A DNA stretch of 64,000 nucleotides. Source: Marivita sp046592965. GTDB taxonomy: Bacteria > Pseudomonadota > Alphaproteobacteria > Rhodobacterales > Rhodobacteraceae. The position numbers and the translations under genes are program-made. The DNA lies in the NCBI RefSeq assembly GCF_046592965.1, contig NZ_JBISBV010000001.1, positions 620,001 through 684,000 of the forward strand, written 5' to 3'. Positions 25,470 to 33,662 of this stretch are shown here, one piece after another (the first letter of the stretch is position 1; each line of letters starts with the position of its first letter). Under the pieces are notes generated by a model, which ran no database searches, was not told the DNA's origin, and saw nothing but the letters and a program-made list of their open reading frames with translations.

Positions 25470-27137
25470 ATGCGAAATCGACGTATCCTGTCCATCTGGT
25501 TTCCCAGGCTGGCCGCCGAACGGCATATCCGCCGCGATCCCAATCTGGGAGAGGTGCCGTTTGCGGTGGTCAAGGACGTGGGGCAAGCGCAGGTTCTGGC
25601 GTCTCTCTCCGTCGCCGCGCAAGCCATCGGGTTGTACGAAGGCCAGCCATTGCGTGACGCCCACGCGATGAGCGCCGATCTTCTGACACGCCTGTCCAAC
25701 CCCCATGCAGAGGCGGCGTTTCTGGGGGTGTTGCACCGCTGGGCGGGCAAGTTCTCACCCTGGGTGGCGCAAGAGAAACCCGATGCTCTGGTGATTGATC
25801 TGACGGGATGTGCGCATCTTTTCGGCGGCGAGGACGGCGTGGCGCGGCAGATCGAGGACGACTGCACCGGGCTTGGCCTGTCGGTGCAACTGGGCATTGC
25901 CGACACGCTGGGTGGCGCATGGGCGCTGGCGCGGTTCGGTGGGACGCAGGCGGCAGGACATCACCGCAGCGGTGACGCTATTGACCAGGAGGCGCGCGCG
26001 ACGCGGGCGCGGGCTGGCAAGCGGCGGCACTGGGAGCGTGGTGGCGCGGCACCGGCGGTAAGCGTGTCTGCCGACCAAGCCAATCTGCGCATCGCGGCCC
26101 CCGGAGAAACCTACCGTGCGCTCGCGCCGCTGCCGCTTGCGGCGTTGCGGCTGGAGGCGCATTCGATGGCGCAACTGTCCCGGCTTGGCCTGCGACGGGT
26201 GCAAGACCTTGTCGAACAACCCCGCGCCGGATTGGTGCGACGGTTCGGTCGGGGGCTGGTGGCCCGCATGGATCAGGCGCTGGGCAGTCTGCCCGAACCG
26301 GTCAGCGCCGCTCCGCCGCCGGACCGTTTTGCCACGCGACTCAGCCTGCCCGACCCGATCGGTCTGGAGGACGACGTGATGGCGGCGATCGACCGGATGC
26401 TGCCGCGATTGTGTGAATCGTTGCGTGCCAAGGGGCAGGGCGCGCGGACCCTGCGGCTTGAGGCGTATCGCAGCGATGCCACGATGCAATGGATGACCGT
26501 GACACTGGCCAAGCCCTCTGACGATCCCGACCATATCCGCCCGCTGTTGCGGCTCAAGATCGAGGATCTGGATGCCGGTTACGGCATCGACATGATGCGG
26601 CTTGAAACCGTGTTGCACGAGCCGATCCAGTTGCGCACCCGCGCCGGCCATCTTGAAGCGGCAGAAGACGGGCGGGCGCGCATGGCGGGCGGCAAGAGAA
26701 AGTCTCTGGACCGATTGATCGGGCGTCTTGGGACACGGTTGGGAATGGACGCGATCACCCGTCTGCATCCGGCTGACAGTCACATTCCGGAAAAGAACTG
26801 GGTTACGGTGGCGGCTGCGTGGTCTGAACCTGCAAAAGCGTGGCCGCCGCGAACACGGTTGCGCCCGCTGGTCATGTGGCCGCCAGAGATGGTGATAGCC
26901 CCGGATGCACCACGACTTCCCGAGGGGTTTCGATGGCGCGGGCGTGATTACAAGATACATTCCCTCAGGGGGCCGGAACGCATCGCGCCGGAATGGTGGC
27001 TTGACGATCCGGCCTGGCGCAACGGGCTGCGGGATTACTGGGAGGTCATCACCAAAGACGGCCATCGGCTTTGGTTGTTTTATGCACATGGAGCATCAAT
27101 GTCGTCGGGATGGTTCTGTCAGGGGGCGTTTGCGTGA
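25470..27137 (+). CDS. imuB: ImuB-like Y-family DNA polymerase homologue
   Basis: A 555-residue protein that starts RRILSIWFPRLAAERH, typical of ImuB. It has the Y-polymerase fold (VAAQAIGLYEGQPLRDA, LVIDLTGCAHLFGG, little-finger-type C-terminal part). ImuB is thought to be catalytically dead; the early acidic residue of active polymerases is replaced here by the WFP region. It acts as a hub for the DnaE2 translesion polymerase and ImuA in SOS mutagenesis. Start ATG 25470 is set by family length and by the LexA box 20 bases before it. Neither imuA nor dnaE2 is adjacent. Confidence 0.92.
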   Translation: MRNRRILSIWFPRLAAERHIRRDPNLGEVPFAVVKDVGQAQVLASLSVAAQAIGLYEGQPLRDAHAMSADLLTRLSNPHAEAAFLGVLHRWAGKFSPWVAQEKPDALVIDLTGCAHLFGGEDGVARQIEDDCTGLGLSVQLGIADTLGGAWALARFGGTQAAGHHRSGDAIDQEARATRARAGKRRHWERGGAAPAVSVSADQANLRIAAPGETYRALAPLPLAALRLEAHSMAQLSRLGLRRVQDLVEQPRAGLVRRFGRGLVARMDQALGSLPEPVSAAPPPDRFATRLSLPDPIGLEDDVMAAIDRMLPRLCESLRAKGQGARTLRLEAYRSDATMQWMTVTLAKPSDDPDHIRPLLRLKIEDLDAGYGIDMMRLETVLHEPIQLRTRAGHLEAAEDGRARMAGGKRKSLDRLIGRLGTRLGMDAITRLHPADSHIPEKNWVTVAAAWSEPAKAWPPRTRLRPLVMWPPEMVIAPDAPRLPEGFRWRGRDYKIHSLRGPERIAPEWWLDDPAWRNGLRDYWEVITKDGHRLWLFYAHGASMSSGWFCQGAFA

Positions 27138-27267
27138 TCGGTCAGCATAGTTGACCCATTGTTTCGCATGCGAAACAATGTGGCCGAAGCGGCCCTAAAT
27201 TCCACAGCCGAACCGCACATCTGCCAAAATGCTTGATTTACGCAAACGCCTGCACACATCATGTGGT

Positions 27268-27609
27268 ATGAACAGCCTGACTCCGTTTCCCACCCCATAT
27301 ACCGCGCCGCAGCAGATCGCGTTTCACCGGACCGAACTGGGTGTCATTCTGTCGCTTTACGGGCGGATGGTGGCTGCCGGTGAATGGCGCGATTACGGCA
27401 TTTCCACCTTGCGAGAGGTCGCGGTGTTTTCGATCTTCCGGCGCTCAGCGGAAAACCCGCTTTACCGGATCGAAAAGCGGCCCAAACTGCGCAACAAGCA
27501 AGGACAATACGCCGTGATCGGCATTGACGGTCAGGTGCTCAAGCGTGGCAACGATCTGAAAACCGTGCTGCGCGTGCTGGAGCGCAAATTGATCCGCGCC
27601 GTCGAATAA
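27268..27609 (+). CDS. DUF2794 domain-containing protein
   Basis: A 113-residue protein starting at ATG 27268. FHRTELGVILSLYGRMVAAGEWRDYGI, VFSIFRRSAENPLYRIEKRPKL and KQGQYAVIGIDGQVLKRG match the alphaproteobacterial DUF2794 family, which has no assigned role. It lies 130 bases after imuB; a possible hairpin with GTTTCG/CGAAAC symmetry occurs in the gap (27164-27178). Probably separately transcribed. Cytosolic by sequence. Confidence 0.85.
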   Translation: MNSLTPFPTPYTAPQQIAFHRTELGVILSLYGRMVAAGEWRDYGISTLREVAVFSIFRRSAENPLYRIEKRPKLRNKQGQYAVIGIDGQVLKRGNDLKTVLRVLERKLIRAVE

Positions 27610-27650
27610 CCCCTCTCCACAATTGTCCAAGGACGGGATAACCGGCGCAT

Positions 27651-28709
27651 ATGCCAACGCTGCCCGAAATATACGCCGCGCGTGTCGCTGATGGGTCGCT
27701 GACCCCTGATCGGGCACAGGAAGCGGTGTTGCCCGAATTCGAACGCATCCGCGCCGCGCTTGCCGATCCGGCGCGCAAGAAGCTGTTTCGCAAGGCACCG
27801 GAACCCCCCAAGGGTCTTTACTTGTGGGGCGGGGTCGGGCGCGGCAAGTCGATGTTGATGGATCTGTTCGTTGCCAGCCTTGATGTGCCTGCACGCCGGG
27901 TTCATTTTCACGCCTTCATGCAGGAAATTCAGGCTGCCATTCACCAGGCACGCAAAGACGGGGTCGAGGATGCGATCAAGCCGGTTGCGCAGTCGGTGGC
28001 CGACTCCGTCAGGCTCTTGGCATTCGACGAGATGCAGATCACCGACATTGCCGATGCGATGATCGTGGGCCGGTTGTTCGAACGGTTGTTCGCGGCGGGC
28101 GTGGTGGTGGTTACGACATCCAACCGGGTGCCGGATGATCTTTACAAGGACGGTCTCAACCGACAAATATTCCTGCCGTTCATCGACATGCTGAAAGAGC
28201 GGATGGTGGTGCACGAACTGCGTGCGGACAAGGATTACCGGCAGGATCAACTGGCCGGTGCGCAGGTCTATTTCACACCCAACGACGCCGCGGCCAAGGC
28301 CGAGATCGACCGTATCTGGCAGGACTTGACCGGCGGAGAACAGGACAGTCTGACATTGTTCGTGCAGGGCCGCGAGCTGGTGTTGCCGCGCTATTACAAC
28401 GGTGTCGCGCGCGCCAAGTTCTACGAGCTTTGCGGTACGATGCTGGGGCCCGCGGATTATCTGTCGCTTGCGGATGCGGTGCGGGTGCTGATCATCGAAG
28501 ACATCCCGCGTCTGAGCCGTCAGAACTTCAACGAGGCAAAGCGGTTCGTCACCTTGATCGACGCGCTTTATGAGGCCCGCGTGCGGGTGATCGCGTCGGC
28601 GGCGGCAAGTCCGGAGATGCTTTACGTCGAAGGGGCGGGAACGTTTGAATTCGAACGCACGGCCAGTCGCCTGCGCGAAATGCAAGCCGAGGATTGGGGC
28701 CAGAGATAG
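27651..28709 (+). CDS. zapE: cell division protein ZapE (AFG1-like ATPase)
   Basis: A 352-residue ATPase of the AFG1/ZapE family. Walker A is GGVGRGKS (60-67), Walker B LLAFDEMQITDIADAM, then VVVTTSNRVPDDLYKDGLNR, typical of the family. In E. coli ZapE acts at the Z-ring under stress; mitochondrial Afg1 assists protein quality control. It starts 41 bases after the DUF2794 gene. Its own stop is followed at once by a hairpin whose T tract is on the other strand. Confidence 0.93.
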   Translation: MPTLPEIYAARVADGSLTPDRAQEAVLPEFERIRAALADPARKKLFRKAPEPPKGLYLWGGVGRGKSMLMDLFVASLDVPARRVHFHAFMQEIQAAIHQARKDGVEDAIKPVAQSVADSVRLLAFDEMQITDIADAMIVGRLFERLFAAGVVVVTTSNRVPDDLYKDGLNRQIFLPFIDMLKERMVVHELRADKDYRQDQLAGAQVYFTPNDAAAKAEIDRIWQDLTGGEQDSLTLFVQGRELVLPRYYNGVARAKFYELCGTMLGPADYLSLADAVRVLIIEDIPRLSRQNFNEAKRFVTLIDALYEARVRVIASAAASPEMLYVEGAGTFEFERTASRLREMQAEDWGQR

Positions 28710-28710
28710 A

Positions 28711-28736
28711 ACAAAAAAAGAGGTCCCGAAGGACCC
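28711..28736 (-). terminator. UUCG-loop terminator of a leftward transcript
   Basis: Read leftward, GGTCC-TTCG-GGACC (28722-28735 region) is followed by TCTTTTTTTG, a classic UUCG tetraloop terminator. The only possible source is a leftward transcript starting inside the gap 28740-29190, because the next gene beyond (folC) runs leftward and ends at 29194; folC read-through is also possible. Confidence 0.75.
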
Positions 28737-28779
28737 CTGAGACTGCTCGAAGTTTCTTCTGCCTGTGTTCAGGTCCTTG

Positions 28780-28917
28780 CTATGCCGTACGTCTTTGGCG
28801 CGAGGGAGCGCCGGAGGTTGGGTCGTCCTGGAGTGGTCTGGCGATAGGTTTCAGACCATGCGCCCCGGATGCCGGTGTCGGCAAATCGGTGTGCATGCAC
28901 GTGCCTGAATTCATCAT
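28780..28917 (-). CDS. possible small protein of 45 residues
   Basis: A frame starting MMNSGTCMHTDLPTPASG at ATG 28917, with G6AATT just upstream as a possible ribosome site. It ends 44 bases before the leftward terminator at 28711-28736, so gene, size and terminator fit a short transcript. The product is Pro/Ala/Arg-rich with no domain I know. A non-coding RNA in the same place is equally possible. Confidence 0.3.
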   Translation of the reverse strand: MMNSGTCMHTDLPTPASGAHGLKPIARPLQDDPTSGAPSRQRRTA

Positions 28918-29193
28918 CAATTCCCCCCGTTTCGCACCTGCCTTTTGACAAATCGCGAAAACTTGATTCGTTGTGCCACAGCGAATCACACCGGTCAACA
29001 TTTAGCTGAGCTTGAGGGGAACTTTTCTAAGGATGGGGCGTTCCGCCAGATGTTGTGGTCTTTTGATCCATCCGACCTAAGCTGGAAATAACATCGCGCT
29101 GACCCGGTGCGGATACCGAAACGCACGAAACCCAACACGCAAAAACACTTGCACCCCTAGTGTCCACCCTTACCGTCCGCTTGCGCGCTCAGG
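28918..29193. other. intergenic stretch with no clear gene
   Basis: Between the possible small protein and folC I see no convincing coding frame. It contains a GGAAC-N16-CGTT pattern (29018-29042, rightward) that matches the consensus of EcfG-type or related ECF sigma promoters, and a TTGACA hexamer at 28945 with no good partner. Nothing downstream on that strand obviously uses either. Confidence 0.4.
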
Positions 29194-30471
29194 TCAGGTG
29201 AATTCGCGCAAGACATGCCCGGCAAGATAGAGCGATCCGCAAATCAGGACGCGCGCATTGGGGGTTTGCTCGGCTATCTGACGCAGGGCCGCTTCGACAT
29301 CGTCGGCCACGCTGGCCGACATGCCCACATCACGCGCCGCGATGGCAGTGTCCTGCGCGCTCAACGTATTTGCTTCACCGGGGATCGAGATTGCGGTGAG
29401 TGCCGTTGCGATATCGGCCAATGGAGCAAGGTAGCCGCGCACGTCCTTGGTGTTGAGCATGCCGCATATCAGATGCGTCGGACGGTCTGGCAGTGTTTTG
29501 AGATGTGCCGCAAGCGCGAGTCCAGCCGCAGGGTTATGGCCGCCGTCAAGCCATATGTCAGCATCGGGCGCCAATGCGTTGAGCGCTGTGGAGCGCAAGT
29601 TCTGCAAGCGTGCCGGCCAGTCCGCGTTTCCAACAGCGCCATCAAAAGCGGCATCCGACATTTTTAGATAACGCAGAGCGGCCAGTGCCATCCCGGCGTT
29701 TTCAATCTGATGTGGTCCGGGCAGATTGGGCAGATCGAGATCGAGCAGACCGGTGTCGTCCTGATACACCAACCGCCCGTTTTCACGTCCGACATGCCAG
29801 TGCTGGCCGAAGGCCAAAAGCGGCGCGCCCAGCTTGGCAGCGCGGGTTTCGACCACAGCGAGAGCTTCGTCAGGTTGAGGGCCGACAATGCACGGCACGC
29901 CGCGCTTGATGATGCCCGCCTTTTCGCCGGCAATCTGCGCGAGCGTATCACCAAGATAGCTTTCGTGATCCATCGAAACCGGCGTGATGATCGTGAGCGC
30001 CGGCGCGTCGATCACGTTGGTCGCGTCCAGACGCCCGCCAAGCCCAACTTCGAGCAAGGTGTAATCGGTGGGCGTACGGGAAAACGCCAGAAGCGCGGCG
30101 CAGGTCGTGATTTCGAAATAGGTGATGTTCGCGCCATCATTGGCCGCGTAACACTCGTCAAGCACCTGCGTCAGCGCGTCTTCGGTGATGAGCTCTCCAG
30201 CCAAGCGGATGCGCTCGTGAAACCTTGCCAGATGCGGAGACGTATAAGCATGCACGGTCTGGTGCGCCGCTTCGAGACCGGCGCGGATCATGGCTTGCGT
30301 CGACCCTTTGCCGTTGGTTCCGGCGATATGGATGACGGGCGGCAGTTTTCGTTCGGGATGATCGAGCGCGTCCAGCAAGGACCAGACGCGATCAAGCGTG
30401 AGGTCGATCACCTTGGGATGCAGCGACATCATCCGTTCGAGGATGGCATCCGAACCGGTGGGCGGGGTCAC
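29194..30471 (-). CDS. folC: bifunctional folylpolyglutamate/dihydrofolate synthase
   Basis: A 425-residue Mur-ligase-fold enzyme that adds glutamate to dihydropteroate and folates. The ATP site is HIAGTNGKGST (48-58); further marks are VYTSPHLARFHERIRL, TYFEITTCAALLAF, VGLGGRLDATNV and ISPVSMDHES-like ITPVSMDHESYLG. The length is usual. It begins with an ATG that overlaps the accD stop (ATGA), the accD-folC order found in many proteobacteria. Confidence 0.95.
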   Translation of the reverse strand: MTPPTGSDAILERMMSLHPKVIDLTLDRVWSLLDALDHPERKLPPVIHIAGTNGKGSTQAMIRAGLEAAHQTVHAYTSPHLARFHERIRLAGELITEDALTQVLDECYAANDGANITYFEITTCAALLAFSRTPTDYTLLEVGLGGRLDATNVIDAPALTIITPVSMDHESYLGDTLAQIAGEKAGIIKRGVPCIVGPQPDEALAVVETRAAKLGAPLLAFGQHWHVGRENGRLVYQDDTGLLDLDLPNLPGPHQIENAGMALAALRYLKMSDAAFDGAVGNADWPARLQNLRSTALNALAPDADIWLDGGHNPAAGLALAAHLKTLPDRPTHLICGMLNTKDVRGYLAPLADIATALTAISIPGEANTLSAQDTAIAARDVGMSASVADDVEAALRQIAEQTPNARVLICGSLYLAGHVLREFT

Positions 30472-31394
30472 GGGGCCGGGTCGGTGCTGACGGATGCATC
30501 GGGCTTTTCCACATCCGGCGCTGGCAGTTCACCAGCCACGGGCGGTGGCAAATGCATCAGCATCCGGATGATACTGACCAGCTCATCGCGCAGCTCGCGC
30601 CGGTCGGTGACGCGGTCCAGCATTCCGTGTTCCAGCAGATATTCGGCGCGTTGAAACCCTTCGGGCAACTTTTCGCGGATCGTCTGTTCGATCACGCGTG
30701 GACCGGCAAAGCAGATCAGTGCATTGGGTTCTGCGATATGGACGTCGCCCAGCATCGCATAAGACGCGGTCACGCCGCCTGTCGTGGGGTGGGTGAGCAC
30801 GACGATGTAGGGCAGGTTCGCTTCCTTGAGCATCTGCACGGCCACGGTGGTGCGCGGCATCTGCATCAGGCTCAGGATACCTTCCTGCATCCGTGCACCT
30901 CCGGCGGCAGAGAACAAGACCAGAGGGCGACGCAGCTCGACCGCCTTTTGTGCAGCGGCGATGATGGCGTTGCCGACATACATGCCCATGGAGCCGGCCA
31001 TGAAGCTGAAATCCTGCGCTGCGGCCACGACGAGCGTGCGCCCGATTTCGCCGGTGACAACCAGCATCGCCTCTTTCTCGCCGACGGATTTCTGGGCGGC
31101 TTTCATCCGGTCGGGATATTTCTTCTGATCGCGGAAATGCAGCGGATCAGCCAGCGGTTCGGGCACCGAAATCTCGTTGAACACGCCGCCGTCGAACAGG
31201 CCGAGAAACCGGTCGCGCGGGGTGATCAGCATGTGGTGATCGCAATTGCTGCAAACGTTCAGGTTGTCGGACATTTCGCGGTGAAACAGCATGGTGCCGC
31301 ATTCGTCGCATTTGACCCACAGGTTCTCCGGCACTTCGCGGCGCGAAAAGATCGAGTTGATCCGGGGGCGGACGTAATTGTTGATCCAGTTCAT
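30468..31394 (-). CDS. accD: acetyl-CoA carboxylase carboxyltransferase subunit beta
   Basis: A 308-residue subunit of the carboxyltransferase that makes malonyl-CoA for fatty acid synthesis. The N-terminal zinc ribbon is complete: Cys29, Cys32, Cys48, Cys51. The crotonase-like core shows FMAGSMGMYVGNAI, GGARMQEGILSLMQM and LTHPTTGGVTASYAMLGD. The final 20 residues are a Pro/Asp-rich tail. It is upstream of folC with a 4-base overlap. Confidence 0.97.
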   Translation of the reverse strand: MNWINNYVRPRINSIFSRREVPENLWVKCDECGTMLFHREMSDNLNVCSNCDHHMLITPRDRFLGLFDGGVFNEISVPEPLADPLHFRDQKKYPDRMKAAQKSVGEKEAMLVVTGEIGRTLVVAAAQDFSFMAGSMGMYVGNAIIAAAQKAVELRRPLVLFSAAGGARMQEGILSLMQMPRTTVAVQMLKEANLPYIVVLTHPTTGGVTASYAMLGDVHIAEPNALICFAGPRVIEQTIREKLPEGFQRAEYLLEHGMLDRVTDRRELRDELVSIIRMLMHLPPPVAGELPAPDVEKPDASVSTDPAP

Positions 31395-31460
31395 CGAAGT
31401 GCGGTCCCGTCACCTTTGCAGCGTTTGTGGTGATCTAAGCCGGACAGCACTGAATTGCAA

Positions 31461-32375
31461 TCAGCCCTGCGGCGTCAGGTTTGACCGCGCAGGTCCGCGT
31501 TTGACGCCCAATTGGCGTTCGCGCCAGATGATCAGACCGCCCGCGCCGATGATGACCACCGAGCCGACGATCGTTGACACCGTGGGGATTTCATCGAACA
31601 CGGTGTAGCCGATGATCAGTGCGAACAGGATCGAAGCATAATCGAACGGTGCCAGAAAGGCGGCTTCGGCATGGCGGTAGGACGACGTCAGCAGGATCTG
31701 GGCCACTCCACCGAACACGCCCGCGCCGATCAGTTGCGCGGCGGTGAGCGGATCGGGCAACACCCAGCCAAAGGGGGATGTGAGAAGCGACAGGCAAGAC
31801 GATGTGAGCGCGAAATAAAAGACCACGGCAGAGGTTGTCTCGTGCTGCACCAGCTTGCGAATGTGCACATGCGCCAGTGCGCGCAACGTGGCCGAGACGA
31901 GAACCAGAACAACACCCCAGCGGGCCGCGGTGCCAAGCTGTTCGTTGCCAAGCTGCGGTAGCATGACGATGACAACTCCGATCAGCCCCAGAGCGACGGC
32001 AAACATGCGCACAAGGCGGATGCGTTCGCCCAGAATCATGGCCGCGAATATCACCGTCAGGATCGGCGCGGCATAGCCCAGGACGGTCACCTCGGGCAGC
32101 GGGAGCAAACCGAGCGCCGCAAATCCCGCGCCCATCGCGCTGACGCCGAACATGCCGCGCCACAGATGCCCGAGCGGGTTTCTTGTACGCAATCCGGTTG
32201 CGAGTTCACGGCGAAAGGCGAGCCAGCCAAGAATGATCGGAATGGCAAAGAAGGACCGGAAGAAAACGGCCTCCCCAGCGGGCACGACATCGGCACTGGC
32301 TTTGATCAGTGCGGCCATGATGACAAACAGAAAGACGGCGCTGAGTTTCAGCGCCATGCCACGCAACGGGGACAT
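31461..32375 (-). CDS. DMT family transporter (EamA)
   Basis: A 304-residue protein with ten predicted membrane helices in two EamA repeats; typical stretches are FFRSFFAIPIILGWLAF in the first half and APFDYASILFALIIGYTVFDEIPTVSTIVGSVVIIGAG in the second. DMT carriers export metabolites or amino acids, and the substrate cannot be told here. It is the last gene before accD, 66 bases away, and probably separate. A second DMT gene is at 49280-50155. Confidence 0.88.
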   Translation of the reverse strand: MSPLRGMALKLSAVFLFVIMAALIKASADVVPAGEAVFFRSFFAIPIILGWLAFRRELATGLRTRNPLGHLWRGMFGVSAMGAGFAALGLLPLPEVTVLGYAAPILTVIFAAMILGERIRLVRMFAVALGLIGVVIVMLPQLGNEQLGTAARWGVVLVLVSATLRALAHVHIRKLVQHETTSAVVFYFALTSSCLSLLTSPFGWVLPDPLTAAQLIGAGVFGGVAQILLTSSYRHAEAAFLAPFDYASILFALIIGYTVFDEIPTVSTIVGSVVIIGAGGLIIWRERQLGVKRGPARSNLTPQG

Positions 32376-32441
32376 AGGTTCTCCGGGGTCCGGTTTTCAC
32401 GGACTGTGCCTGCCTGACTTGTGAACGTCAATCAGAGGCGG

Positions 32442-32819
32442 TCAGGCCGTGTCGCGGCAGTGCCTGCGGAACGAGCGTTTGAGCATGTCGAGCTCTGCGC
32501 GCAAGAGCGCCATTTCCGACCGGATGTCTTCGCCTGCGGCGTCGCCCGCGATGATCGAGAAGTCACCCAGAGGCTGGCCCAGCGTTGCCTCGGAAATCAC
32601 AAAGGTATGCACTCCATCGGCGATCATGTTGGCTGGCACCGGCACCTTCAGATGCCACGATGCCGGGTCTTCCAACGGCTCCAGCATGATGTCTGGTACA
32701 GCGCGGTCATGTACGCGCACGTCGATATTCGGGGTTGGCGCATCATCGGAATTTCCGGCGATCACACCTTCCCAGACGCCTTCGAAGAAACGGGATTTGG
32801 ACAGCGAATAGGCGGTCAT
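32442..32819 (-). CDS. conserved protein of unknown function
   Basis: A 125-residue protein. It has a beta-rich start (FFEGVWEGVIAG, IDVRVHDRAVPDI) and ends in a short coiled coil (DIRSEMALLRAELDMLKRS) with a basic tail. It does not match any named domain I know, but such genes are found next to the DUF6478-type gene in Rhodobacteraceae. The two genes are 9 bases apart and probably co-transcribed; a link to surface carbohydrate or secreted proteins is only a guess. Confidence 0.65.
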   Translation of the reverse strand: MTAYSLSKSRFFEGVWEGVIAGNSDDAPTPNIDVRVHDRAVPDIMLEPLEDPASWHLKVPVPANMIADGVHTFVISEATLGQPLGDFSIIAGDAAGEDIRSEMALLRAELDMLKRSFRRHCRDTA

Positions 32820-32828
32820 TGCATGGCC

Positions 32829-33602
32829 TTACAGTTCGGCGCGGGGACGGCGGCTAAAGTACAGGTCGCGCAGGATGACCTGGCTCATTTCGGGGTTCTC
32901 GAAAATCAAGTCGATCCAGACCTTCTCGACCCGCTTCTCATTCAACTTGGTGTAGGCCAGATCGAACTCCAGCACGAGGTTGCGGTCGTTCAGAGGCAAT
33001 TCGCGCACGATCTGTTCGGTGTTTGGGCCATGCTGCACATTGAGGCGGCCAAAGATCTCAAGCGGACGTTCGAGTTCAACAATCGCATCAAGCCGGATCA
33101 GATGGTTGCGTTTCAACCCGTGTGCGGCGCTTGGCGGAAGATCGACGACCAGCGACAGGTAGGAGCCATCGAAGCGAAACACATCGAGCCGCAGCCCATA
33201 GGCCGCAAGGTCATCGACGCTGGTGTTGCGAAGCTGGCGCAGCGTGAGTTCGGAATGTTGGCAGTCGTGAAACAGGGTCACTTCGCGGCCAAGCATGGAT
33301 TTGCTTTGCACCGAAGAGACACCCTGCGTGGCGAGCGGACCGCACCAGAGCTCCGGACGCCACGACCAATCGGCATCGTAGGGAACCGGCACCGCCTGAT
33401 TGCCGACGACGGGCAGGGCCAGGCGGTTGTCGGCCACATGGATCAGTTCATCGAGATAGTATTTCATGCGACGCGCAGCGGACCGGTTGCGCCGCAATTC
33501 GCGCAAGTCGTCACTCGGCGCGGTTTCGGCCCATCGGCGGAACCGTTTGAGCGCCGATTGCTGCATCACGCGGTCAAACAGACCGGGCTTCATCTCTGAC
33601 AT
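32829..33602 (-). CDS. DUF6478-like family protein
   Basis: A 257-residue protein with no membrane segment. The start MSEMKPGLFDRVMQQSALKRFRRWAE and the core WSWRPELWCGPLATQGVSSVQSKSMLGREVTLFHDC, followed by SELTLRQLRNT and LDVFRFDGSYLSLVVDLP, look like the DUF6478 family of Rhodobacteraceae. Its function is unknown; the beta-rich middle might bind carbohydrate. The start is ATG 33602 with AGGAG about 12 bases before. Family name given from memory, moderate certainty. Confidence 0.75.
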   Translation of the reverse strand: MSEMKPGLFDRVMQQSALKRFRRWAETAPSDDLRELRRNRSAARRMKYYLDELIHVADNRLALPVVGNQAVPVPYDADWSWRPELWCGPLATQGVSSVQSKSMLGREVTLFHDCQHSELTLRQLRNTSVDDLAAYGLRLDVFRFDGSYLSLVVDLPPSAAHGLKRNHLIRLDAIVELERPLEIFGRLNVQHGPNTEQIVRELPLNDRNLVLEFDLAYTKLNEKRVEKVWIDLIFENPEMSQVILRDLYFSRRPRAEL

Positions 33603-33632
33603 GAGCTGCTCGCTCCTGCATCTTGTATATGT

Positions 33633-33652
33633 CCGGCGCTTTGGTGCGCCGG
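33633..33652. other. intergenic hairpin
   Basis: CCGGCGC (33633-33639) and GCGCCGG (33646-33652) form a perfect 7-bp stem with a 6-base loop between the lipoprotein gene and the DUF6478-like gene. It has no T tract, so it may stabilise an mRNA end or act as a weak terminator. Confidence 0.35.
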
Positions 33653-33662
33653 TTCATCCACT

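Noticed and set aside
28945..28968. TTGACA in the 28.7-29.2 kb gap as a sigma-70 promoter
   Set aside because: No acceptable -10 hexamer at 16-18 bases and no gene downstream in that direction.
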